A stretch of 7,833 nt of DNA from Pseudomonadota bacterium (GTDB lineage Bacteria > Pseudomonadota > Alphaproteobacteria > Caulobacterales > Caulobacteraceae): the NCBI GenBank assembly GCA_023436945.1, contig JAEZHG010000287.1, forward strand, positions 1 to 7,833, read 5' to 3'. Both the position numbers and the translations under genes were made by a program. The notes below the pieces were generated by a model, which had not been told where the DNA came from, searched no databases, and saw nothing but the letters and a program-made list of their open reading frames with translations. Below, in pieces: positions 1 to 5,528 of this stretch. The stretch's first letter is position 1; every line of letters begins with the position of its first letter.

Positions 1-263
1 CGGCCACTCTGGTTGCCAACGTCACGGCACGTCCGGAAGTCGATCCGGAAACCATCCGTCGCCTGCTGGTCGAGCAGGTCACCGGCCGCGTCCGCTGGCG
101 CGAGAGCATGGAGTGGATGGCGACCGAGGGCGGCGTGACCCGCTTCGTCGAAATCGGCTCGGGCAAGGTTCTGACCGGCATGGCCAAGCGCATCGCCGCC
201 GACGCCGAGGCATTGGCGCTCAACACGCCGGAAGACCTCGAAGTCTTCGCCAAGTCACTCTGA
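1..263 (+). CDS. fabD: Malonyl-CoA:ACP transacylase FabD, 3' end only
   Basis: This is the C-terminal 86 residues of FabD, the cytoplasmic enzyme that moves malonate from CoA to acyl carrier protein and so supplies the elongation unit for fatty acid synthesis. The frame runs open from the window edge (first complete codon at position 3) to TGA at 261-263. The visible tail has family-typical stretches: a V-T-A-R-P motif followed by D-P-E-T-I, then LLVEQVTGRVRW, and near the end FVEIGSGKVLTGMAKRI, which matches the conserved EIGPGKVLTGL region of FabD. The active-site serine and histidine lie upstream of the window and cannot be checked. The neighbours fabG, acpP and fabF support the assignment. 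The gene ends just ahead of a hairpin terminator, so it is probably not cotranscribed with fabG, which lies beyond an oppositely oriented gene. Confidence 0.93.
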   Translation, partial: ATLVANVTARPEVDPETIRRLLVEQVTGRVRWRESMEWMATEGGVTRFVEIGSGKVLTGMAKRIAADAEALALNTPEDLEVFAKSL

Positions 264-285
264 GGCTGGCAGTAAGCTGAAATAA

Positions 286-317
286 AAGGGGCGCTGGCCA
301 TTGGGTCAGCGCCCTTT
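286..317. terminator. Bidirectional hairpin terminator between fabD and the serine hydrolase gene
   Basis: Positions 289-299 pair with 304-314 (11 bp, including one G-T pair at 297/306) around a four-base ATTG loop. The stem can extend outward through 286-288 and 315-317, with a G-T pair at 288/315. On the + strand the stem runs into TTTGTGTT. On the - strand it runs into CTTTTATTT. It sits 22 bp after the fabD stop and 3 bp past the stop of the convergent hydrolase gene, which is where a shared two-way terminator is expected. The structure is read directly from the sequence; termination itself is inferred. Confidence 0.8.
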
Positions 318-320
318 GTG

Positions 321-1598
321 TTATCGGCTGATACCCAAGTCCGCATCCAGCGCCGTGCGCAGGTCGGCCAGCACATTGACCGAGCGGTAGGGCAGTGCCT
401 GCATCATCAGGACGGCGGCAAAGTTGTGGGCGGGGTCGATCCACGCTTGGGTCGAGGCATTGCCGCTCCAGCCGAACTCTCCGGCGCGCTTGTGACCCTC
501 GCGGGCGACCCAGCCGCCAAAGCCGTGACCGCCGCCAGCTGCTTCCAGTTCTGCAGGCAGGATGTCCGAGCGCATCAGTTGCGCCGTCTCCGGCTTCATT
601 ATGCGGCGACGGCCCAGGCTACCGTCATTCAGCAGCATGGTCAGGAAATCCAGATAGTCCGAAGCCGTCGAGAGCAGGCCTGACCCTGCAAACGGGATCG
701 GCACGGGCCTGGACAGCGCCTCCGCAGAGGCAGACGGCACAGGCTGACGCACGCTGCTGTTGGCCGTGTAGGTGTAGATGGCGGCCAGACGGCGCTCGTC
801 ACCCTCGCGCAGACGCCAAACCGTATCCTGCATCGATAGAGAGTTGAGAATGCGCTGTTGCACGAACTCGGCATAGTCCATGCCTGACGCGCGCTGGATC
901 ACGACAGCCAGCACGTCGATCGACATGCCGTATTCGTAACGCGTGCCCGGCTCGAACAGCAGCGGGATGTCGGCCAGACGCTCGACCAGTTCGTCCAGAG
1001 AGGCGGGCAGGGTGCCGCCGCGCTCGCTGGTGGCCATGAAGATGCCCTGCTGGCGATAGGCACGCTGGACCGCATTGGTGCCGGTGTGGGCATAGCCAAG
1101 ACCGGAGGTGTGGGTCAGCAGATGACGGATAGTCATCACCTTTTCCGCTGGTCGGGCGTTCAGATTTCGCGCCGGACTGCGGGCGACCTTCAGATTGGCA
1201 AACTCTGGGATGAAGTCGCTGACGGGCTGGTCCAGCGCGATCTTGCCTTCCTCGACCAGAATGGCGGCGGCCGCTCCGGTGATCAGCTTGGTCATCGAAT
1301 AGATGCGGAACAGGGTGTCCGGATCGACGCGGGTGTAGTTGCCGAAATCGATGGTGCCGGCCTGAACGAAGGCCTGGCCTCCCTCGGGCAGTGCCACGCC
1401 GACACAAAGGCCCGGCAGACGCTGCTGGGAGACGAAGCGATTCAGCACGTCCTGCGTCAGCGGAAGGCGATCCATACCGCGAATAGGGGAATCATTTCCC
1501 GCAAAGGTGGTCGCGCAGCTGGACAGTGAAGGGGCCAATCCAACAGCTGCAGCCCCCAAAATCAGGGCACGACGATTAAAAAACAGTCCGTTGGACAT
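321..1598 (-). CDS. Exported serine hydrolase, class C beta-lactamase / family VIII esterase type
   Basis: This is a 425-residue serine hydrolase of the beta-lactamase-related superfamily. Members include family VIII esterases, D-aminopeptidases and penicillin-binding-like enzymes, and the substrate cannot be told from sequence. The catalytic S-x-x-K motif is S101-M-T-K104, preceded by TLFRIY. The helix MTIRHLLTHTSGLGY (155-169) is typical of the fold. The second motif is Y223-G-M-S, aligned with the Y-S-x-x tyrosine of EstB-like esterases. The third is W377-S-G379 within GWSGNASTQAWIDP, a W-x-G in place of the K-T-G of true beta-lactamases. The N-terminus has a twin-arginine-like start (NRRALILG) and a possible lipobox L25-S-S-C28, so export and lipidation are likely. 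The ATG at 1598 is chosen because it begins the signal peptide and has AAGGGA nine bases upstream; a longer frame to 1751 would overlap fabG. It lies antiparallel between fabD and fabG, which is unusual for this cluster. Confidence 0.88.
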   Translation of the reverse strand: MSNGLFFNRRALILGAAAVGLAPSLSSCATTFAGNDSPIRGMDRLPLTQDVLNRFVSQQRLPGLCVGVALPEGGQAFVQAGTIDFGNYTRVDPDTLFRIYSMTKLITGAAAAILVEEGKIALDQPVSDFIPEFANLKVARSPARNLNARPAEKVMTIRHLLTHTSGLGYAHTGTNAVQRAYRQQGIFMATSERGGTLPASLDELVERLADIPLLFEPGTRYEYGMSIDVLAVVIQRASGMDYAEFVQQRILNSLSMQDTVWRLREGDERRLAAIYTYTANSSVRQPVPSASAEALSRPVPIPFAGSGLLSTASDYLDFLTMLLNDGSLGRRRIMKPETAQLMRSDILPAELEAAGGGHGFGGWVAREGHKRAGEFGWSGNASTQAWIDPAHNFAAVLMMQALPYRSVNVLADLRTALDADLGISR

Positions 1599-1686
1599 GA
1601 TTTGGTTTCCCTTACGGCACCTTGCACTGGCGCTGGGGGCGCGCTTCAGATAGGAGCAGCGCAAAGATTTGGCGGAGCTGAACGAT
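1599..1686. promoter_or_regulatory. Divergent spacer between the serine hydrolase gene and fabG
   Basis: These 88 bases lie between two divergent start codons and must hold the start signals for both genes. The hydrolase ribosome binding site is AAGGGA on the - strand (1608-1613). The fabG site is CGGAG at 1673-1677, nine bases from its ATG. A TTGCAC at 1622-1627 could be a -35 box for fabG, with TTCAGA or CAGATA near 1645-1652 as a poor -10. No convincing -10 was found for the hydrolase direction. The existence of promoters here is inferred from gene orientation; the specific boxes are weak. Confidence 0.45.
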
Positions 1687-2427
1687 ATGTTCAACCTAGA
1701 AGGTAAGACGGCCCTTGTAACGGGCGCGACTGGCGGCATCGGTGGTGCCATTGCCCGCGCACTGCACGCTCAAGGTGCCAATGTGGTCCTGTCCGGCACC
1801 CGCGAGGCCGTTCTGGCCGAACTGCAGGCCGAGCTGGGCGAGCGCGCCTTCTTCGCTACGGCCAACCTGTCGGACCCTGATTCGGTTGATGGTCTGGTTG
1901 CTGCTGCCGAGGCGGCTGCGGGCGCACCGCTGGATATTCTGGTTGCCAACGCTGGCATCACCAAGGATGGCCTGCTGATGCGTATGAAAGACGAGGATTT
2001 CCAGTCGGTTATCCAGATCAACCTTGAGTCCTACTTCCGTCTGACCCGCGCTGCGGTGAAGGGCATGATGAAGCGCCGCTCGGGCCGCATCATCGGCGTG
2101 ACCTCGGTCGTCGGCGTGACCGGCAACCCGGGGCAGACCAACTATTCGGCCTCCAAGGCGGGCATGATCGGCTTCTCGAAGTCGCTGGCCCAAGAGGTCG
2201 GTTCGCGTGGAATCACCGTCAACTGCATCGCGCCGGGCTTCATCGCCTCGCCGATGACCGACGTGCTGAACGACCAGCAGCGCGAGGCTATTCTGGGCCG
2301 TATTCCGGCCGGACGCCTCGGTTCGGGCGACGAAATCGCCGCCGCCGCTGTCTATCTTTCGTCTAATGAAGCCGCATACGTTACGGGGCAGACCCTGCAC
2401 GTAAATGGCGGTATGGCGATGATCTAA
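1687..2427 (+). CDS. fabG: 3-oxoacyl-ACP reductase FabG
   Basis: FabG is the NADPH-dependent cytoplasmic reductase that turns 3-oxoacyl-ACP into (R)-3-hydroxyacyl-ACP in each elongation round. The 246-residue length is normal for the family. It is a classical short-chain dehydrogenase: the nucleotide-binding motif TGATGGIG is at 12-19, NAG at 88-90, the structural asparagine N112 (in IQINLES), and the catalytic S140, Y153 and K157 in TSVVG and YSASK. The PGFI turn follows at 183-186, and the chain ends in the usual HVNGGM. The ATG at 1687 is chosen because FabG proteins normally begin M-F-x-L-x-G-K and CGGAG sits nine bases upstream. A TTG at 1669 would add six residues; it has AGGAG twelve bases before it and is less likely. 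The gene is separated from fabD by the inverted hydrolase gene, so it should have its own promoter in the 88-bp divergent spacer. Confidence 0.96.
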   Translation: MFNLEGKTALVTGATGGIGGAIARALHAQGANVVLSGTREAVLAELQAELGERAFFATANLSDPDSVDGLVAAAEAAAGAPLDILVANAGITKDGLLMRMKDEDFQSVIQINLESYFRLTRAAVKGMMKRRSGRIIGVTSVVGVTGNPGQTNYSASKAGMIGFSKSLAQEVGSRGITVNCIAPGFIASPMTDVLNDQQREAILGRIPAGRLGSGDEIAAAAVYLSSNEAAYVTGQTLHVNGGMAMI

Positions 2428-2435
2428 GCGTCGCT

Positions 2436-2463
2436 TTCCGTGATCACTTTCGTCATCACGGAA
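2436..2463. terminator. Hairpin just after fabG, possible weak terminator or operator dyad
   Basis: TTCCGTGAT (2436-2444) is the exact reverse complement of ATCACGGAA (2455-2463). After a C-C mismatch, two further pairs (2446-2447 with 2452-2453) leave a TTTC loop. The left half contains the perfect palindrome GTGATCAC (2440-2447). There is no T-run after the stem, so it is not a standard intrinsic terminator. It begins nine bases after the fabG stop codon. It could slow or process read-through into acpP, or serve as a protein-binding dyad. Confidence 0.4.
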
Positions 2464-2554
2464 CGCAACAAACTATTTCCTTGCCCTGTGGCTGTGCTAA
2501 AGGGCGGGAATGCTCGCGGTGATGTGAGGTCCTAGGACTTGCATCGCCAAAGCT

Positions 2555-2595
2555 GCCGTGACACGGCGAATAACCAACCCCGCCATCACGGCGAA
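2555..2595 (+). promoter_or_regulatory. Palindrome and direct repeat in the acpP leader
   Basis: GCCGTG-A-CACGGC at 2555-2567 is a perfect 6+1+6 palindrome. Its right half belongs to the nine-base word CACGGCGAA (2562-2570), repeated exactly at 2587-2595, 25 bp downstream. The second copy also forms a small dyad, CGCC (2581-2584) with GGCG (2590-2593). The region ends 25 bases before the acpP start codon, so it is either promoter-proximal or in the 5' leader. The repeats are seen directly; a regulatory role is inference. Confidence 0.35.
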
Positions 2596-2620
2596 AACGA
2601 AACAGGCAAGAGAGACACTC

Positions 2621-2860
2621 ATGTCCGATACCCTCGAACGCGTCCGCAAGATCGTCATCGAACAACTGGACGCCGACCCGGACAAGGTCACCGAAAAGGC
2701 TTCCTTCATCGACGATCTGGGCGCTGACTCGCTCGACACAGTCGAGCTGGTCATGGCCTTCGAAGAAGAATTCGACGTCGAAATCCCGGACGATGCTGCT
2801 GAGCACATCCAAACCGTCGGCGACGCCGTGAAGTTCATCAACGAGAAGCTGGGCGCCTAA
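2621..2860 (+). CDS. acpP: Acyl carrier protein AcpP
   Basis: AcpP is the small acidic cytoplasmic protein that carries growing acyl chains on a 4'-phosphopantetheine arm during fatty acid synthesis. The 79-residue chain is full length. The prosthetic group attaches to S37 in the hallmark DLGADSLD (32-39), followed by the recognition helix [18 protein letters not shown] (41-58). The ATG at 2621 gives the standard start [11 protein letters not shown]. The upstream AAGAGAGA is only a modest ribosome binding site for a gene usually expressed at very high level, but a longer frame starting at 2558 would add 21 residues foreign to the family. The gene is flanked by hairpins on both sides (2436-2463 and 2893-2942), so it is probably transcribed mainly on its own, as expected for a product needed in large excess over the enzymes it serves. 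Confidence 0.97.
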   Translation: MSDTLERVRKIVIEQLDADPDKVTEKASFIDDLGADSLDTVELVMAFEEEFDVEIPDDAAEHIQTVGDAVKFINEKLGA

Positions 2861-2892
2861 TCTAGGCCTTAGCGACCCGTTCGCACTTCAAG

Positions 2893-2942
2893 CTAATGGC
2901 CGCCGTGACGGACCCCTAGCGGGACCGTCCGGCGGCCATTAG
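2893..2942 (+). terminator. Long hairpin after acpP, probable terminator
   Basis: The 13-base word at 2893-2905 (CTAATGGCCGCCG) is the exact reverse complement of 2930-2942. The structure continues inward past a bulged T2906 with GACGG (2907-2911) pairing CCGTC (2925-2929). After an A-A mismatch, CCC (2913-2915) pairs GGG (2921-2923), leaving a five-base CTAGC loop. The exit sequence TGTTTCT is only moderately T-rich. The hairpin begins 32 bases past the acpP stop and is the obvious 3' end for its mRNA. It may also protect that RNA from exonucleases. Confidence 0.7.
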
Positions 2943-2955
2943 TGTTTCTGGGCCT

Positions 2956-2993
2956 GAATCGCCCACCACGACTGAGTCGTTGCGGCTTGAGTC
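2956..2993 (+). promoter_or_regulatory. Cluster of three GANTC methylation sites upstream of fabF
   Basis: GAATC at 2956-2960, GAGTC at 2974-2978 and GAGTC at 2989-2993 fall within 38 bases of non-coding DNA between the acpP terminator and fabF. GANTC is the target of the cell-cycle DNA methyltransferase CcrM in alphaproteobacteria, and methylated sites in promoters are bound by GcrA. The last site overlaps TTGAGT (2987-2992), a possible -35 element, with a poor -10 candidate GATAGG at 3011-3016. Immediately downstream are a second GTCAG (2999-3003, after 2991-2995) and a GC-rich dyad, CCCCG (3007-3011) with CGGGG (3018-3022). The promoter and the cell-cycle control are inferred. Confidence 0.45.
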
Positions 2994-3056
2994 AGTAAGT
3001 CAGGCACCCCGATAGGCCGGGGGGCCGCTGTATTGTCAGAATAAGGAGCGCGAACC

Positions 3057-4337
3057 ATGCGCCGCGTCGTCATTACGGGCCTCGGCCTTGTTACTCCGCT
3101 TGGAACGGGCGTCGATCACGTCTGGAAGAATCTGCTGGACGGCAAATCGGGCATTCGTCCGATCACCAATTTCGACACCGAAGGCTATGGCTGCACCATC
3201 GCGGGCGAAGTGCCTGCGGTTGACGGTCGTGGCGGCGGTGAGCCGGGTCAGGCTGGCGTGTTCGATTTCGACGCTGTTATGTCGGCCAAGGAGCGCAAGC
3301 GCGTGGACGACTTCATCGTCTTCGCCATTGCGGCTGCCGACGAAGCGCTGGCCGACGCCAACTGGAAGCCGGAAAGCGACGAGGACAAGGAAGCCACGGG
3401 CGTCATGGTTGGCGCCGGTATCGGCGGCCTTGGCCCGATTGCAGACACCGCGATTGTTCTGAAGGAACAAGGCCCGCGTCGTGTCAGCCCGTTCTTCATT
3501 CCGTCGGCCTTGATCAACCTTGCGTCGGGCCAGATTTCGATCCGTCACGGCCTGAAAGGCCCGAACCACTCGGTGGTCACCGCTTGCGCCACGGGTGCGC
3601 ACGCCATCGGCGACGCTGCCCGCATGATCGCGCTGGGCGATGCCGAGGTGATGGTGGCCGGTGGTGCCGAAAGCTCTATCGTGCCGATCGGCATTGCGGG
3701 CTTCCTGGCCTGTAAGGCCCTGTGCACCGCCTATAACGACACGCCTGAAAAGGCATCGCGTCCCTATGACCGTGGCCACGCTGGCTTCATCATGGGCGAG
3801 GGCGCGGGCATCATGGTTCTGGAAGAATACGAACACGCCAAGGCTCGCGGCGCGAAGATCTATGCCGAGGTTGTCGGCTTTGGCATGAGCGGCGACGCCT
3901 ATCACATCACCGCCCCGTCGGAAGACGGCGCCGGTGGCCAGCGCGCTATGAAGGCCGCGCTGAAGCGTGCGGGCCTGCAACCTTCCGACATCGACTACGT
4001 CAACGCCCACGGCACCTCGACCATGGCCGACTGGATCGAATTGAAGGCCATCGAGCGTCTGGTTGGCGACCACGCTCCGAACGTGGCGGTGTCCTCGACA
4101 AAGTCGATGACCGGTCACCTTCTGGGCGCTGCGGGCGCGATCGAGGCGGTGTTCTCGGTTCTGGCTATCCGTGACCAGATGGTCCCGCCGACCATCAACC
4201 TCGATGATCCGGAAATGGAAACGCCGATCGACCTCGTCCCGCACAAGGGCAAGGCGAAGAAGGTCGATGTGGCCATGTCCAACTCGTTCGGCTTTGGCGG
4301 CACCAACGCTGCCGTGATCTTCAAGAAGGTGGGCTAA
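3057..4337 (+). CDS. fabF: 3-oxoacyl-ACP synthase II FabF
   Basis: FabF is the condensing enzyme (KAS II) that joins malonyl-ACP to an acyl-ACP with loss of CO2, lengthening the chain by two carbons in the cytoplasm. The 426-residue chain has the full thiolase-fold set: the N-terminal VVITGLGLVTPLG, nucleophile C177 in TACATG, H318 in NAHGTST, K349 in SSTKSMTGH, H354, and the C-terminal glycine loop SFGFGGTN (410-417). It is somewhat longer than the enterobacterial enzyme, mostly because of a Gly-rich insert near 57-68. After NAHGTST the sequence reads M323-A-D-W326-I-E, where family members usually have a proline-containing or D-E-I-E type run. The start at 3057 has an ideal AAGGAG at 3043-3048, eight bases upstream. 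The gene heads a tight unit with mltG, whose GTG follows the fabF stop with no gap. Confidence 0.97.
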   Translation: MRRVVITGLGLVTPLGTGVDHVWKNLLDGKSGIRPITNFDTEGYGCTIAGEVPAVDGRGGGEPGQAGVFDFDAVMSAKERKRVDDFIVFAIAAADEALADANWKPESDEDKEATGVMVGAGIGGLGPIADTAIVLKEQGPRRVSPFFIPSALINLASGQISIRHGLKGPNHSVVTACATGAHAIGDAARMIALGDAEVMVAGGAESSIVPIGIAGFLACKALCTAYNDTPEKASRPYDRGHAGFIMGEGAGIMVLEEYEHAKARGAKIYAEVVGFGMSGDAYHITAPSEDGAGGQRAMKAALKRAGLQPSDIDYVNAHGTSTMADWIELKAIERLVGDHAPNVAVSSTKSMTGHLLGAAGAIEAVFSVLAIRDQMVPPTINLDDPEMETPIDLVPHKGKAKKVDVAMSNSFGFGGTNAAVIFKKVG

Positions 4338-5528
4338 GTGTCCAAGGCTCCGTCGCGTCGTCCCGCTCCCAAGAAGGCCCCGCGTCGTCCGGCAGGACAG
4401 AAGGCGGCGCGTTCGAGCCTTGGCATTGGACTGATTACTGCGGGTGGCACATTGGGATTGTTCCTGATGGCCGCCCTGATCGGCCTGTGGGCCGTCTATT
4501 GGGGCCCCGGTCCCAAGGCCGAGGGTGATGCCCAGGCCACTATCGTGACCCTGCCGTCAGGCGCGGGGGTCTCGGCTATCGCGGCAAACCTGAAACAGGC
4601 GGGTGTGATCCGCTCGACGGACTTGTTCCGCGCTGCCATCACCCTGAAAGGCGCGGACCGTAAAATCCGCGCAGGCGAATATGAGGTGCCGTCGGGTGCC
4701 TCGTTGTCGAAGGTCGTGGGCATCCTGATCGAGGGCAAGTCGGTTCGCCACTATGTGACGATCCCCGAAGGCTGGTCCTCGGCCCAAGCCGTCGAAATCC
4801 TCTCGCGCCAGCCGGTGCTGACGGGCGAGGTAAGCCGCATTCCGGAAGAGGGCACACTGTGGCCCGATACCTATGAGGTTTCGCGTGGCGAGAGCCGCGA
4901 TGCGGTGATCGCGCGTATGCAACGCGCCGCCTCGGCCAAGCTGGAGACCCTGTGGGCCCAGCGCAGCAACGCCACCATCGTCAAAACTCCGCAGGAAGCC
5001 GTGATCCTCGCCTCCATTGTCGAGAAGGAAACCGGATCGGACGGAGAGCGCGAGAAGGTGGCGGGTGTGTTCACCAACCGTCTGCGTATGGGTATGCGTC
5101 TGGAAAGCGATCCGACCATCATCTACGGCATCACCAAGGGTATGCCGCTGGGCCGTGGCATCCGTCTTTCTGAAATCCGCGCGCCTACGCCGTGGAACAC
5201 CTATACGATCAATGGCCTACCGCCGACGCCGATTGCCAATCCGGGCGAGGAGGCGCTGAAGGCTGTCCTGAACCCGCCGCGTACGGACTATCTGTTCTTC
5301 GTCGCTGACGGTACGGGCGGTCACGTCTTTGCCCGCACCTATACGGAGCATCTGCTGAACGTCGCCCGCTGGCGCGATGTCGAGCGCCGCCGTAACGCCA
5401 TCGCGCGTGGCGAAGCTGTCGAGGACCTGCCGGAAAGTGCTGTGGGAGAAGTTGGTCCTCGCATTTTGACGCCGGAACAGATTCCGTCAGGCGCACAGGT
5501 TATCCGCGTTCCGCAAGGAGCGAACTGA
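4338..5528 (+). CDS. mltG: Endolytic murein transglycosylase MltG (YceG family)
   Basis: MltG is an inner-membrane lytic transglycosylase that cuts nascent glycan strands and is thought to set their length by acting as a terminase. The 396-residue protein has an Arg/Lys-rich cytoplasmic tail (1-26), one membrane segment around 28-54, a LysM-like region (LPSGAGVSAIAANLKQAGVI, 72-91), and the catalytic YceG domain. The catalytic glutamate is E229 in LASIVEKET. Other family signatures are ESDPTIIYG (256-264), the WNTY segment at 286-289, and GLPPTPIANPG (293-303). The start is GTG at 4338, directly after the fabF stop, with AAGAAGG (4323-4329) eight bases upstream inside the fabF coding end, so translation is probably coupled to fabF. 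Its stop overlaps the next start codon. An ATG alternative is not available near the N-terminus. Confidence 0.94.
   Translation: MSKAPSRRPAPKKAPRRPAGQKAARSSLGIGLITAGGTLGLFLMAALIGLWAVYWGPGPKAEGDAQATIVTLPSGAGVSAIAANLKQAGVIRSTDLFRAAITLKGADRKIRAGEYEVPSGASLSKVVGILIEGKSVRHYVTIPEGWSSAQAVEILSRQPVLTGEVSRIPEEGTLWPDTYEVSRGESRDAVIARMQRAASAKLETLWAQRSNATIVKTPQEAVILASIVEKETGSDGEREKVAGVFTNRLRMGMRLESDPTIIYGITKGMPLGRGIRLSEIRAPTPWNTYTINGLPPTPIANPGEEALKAVLNPPRTDYLFFVADGTGGHVFARTYTEHLLNVARWRDVERRRNAIARGEAVEDLPESAVGEVGPRILTPEQIPSGAQVIRVPQGAN

Noticed and set aside
1669..1686. TTG start adding six residues to FabG
   Set aside because: FabG proteins start at M-F-x-L, and the ATG at 1687 has a correctly spaced CGGAG; the TTG has a poorly spaced one.
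1599..1751. Upstream 51-codon extension of the serine hydrolase frame
   Set aside because: It would overlap the start of fabG and place the signal peptide in the interior; the ATG at 1598 has a good ribosome binding site.
1696..2400. 234-codon open frame on the - strand opposite fabG
   Set aside because: It is an antisense shadow of a well-supported gene, with low-complexity basic composition and no motif.
2481..2503. TTGCCC ... GCTAAAGG as an acpP promoter
   Set aside because: The spacing is only about 11 bases between hexamers, too short for a housekeeping sigma factor.
2456..2812. 118-codon - strand frame across the acpP leader and acpP
   Set aside because: Most of it is antisense to acpP, and the remainder crosses the dyad-rich spacer; there is no domain or start signal.
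3036..4244. 402-codon open frame on the - strand opposite fabF
   Set aside because: It mirrors fabF with His/Arg/Asp-rich composition typical of antisense frames in GC-rich genes, shows no recognisable domain, and fabF is unmistakable.
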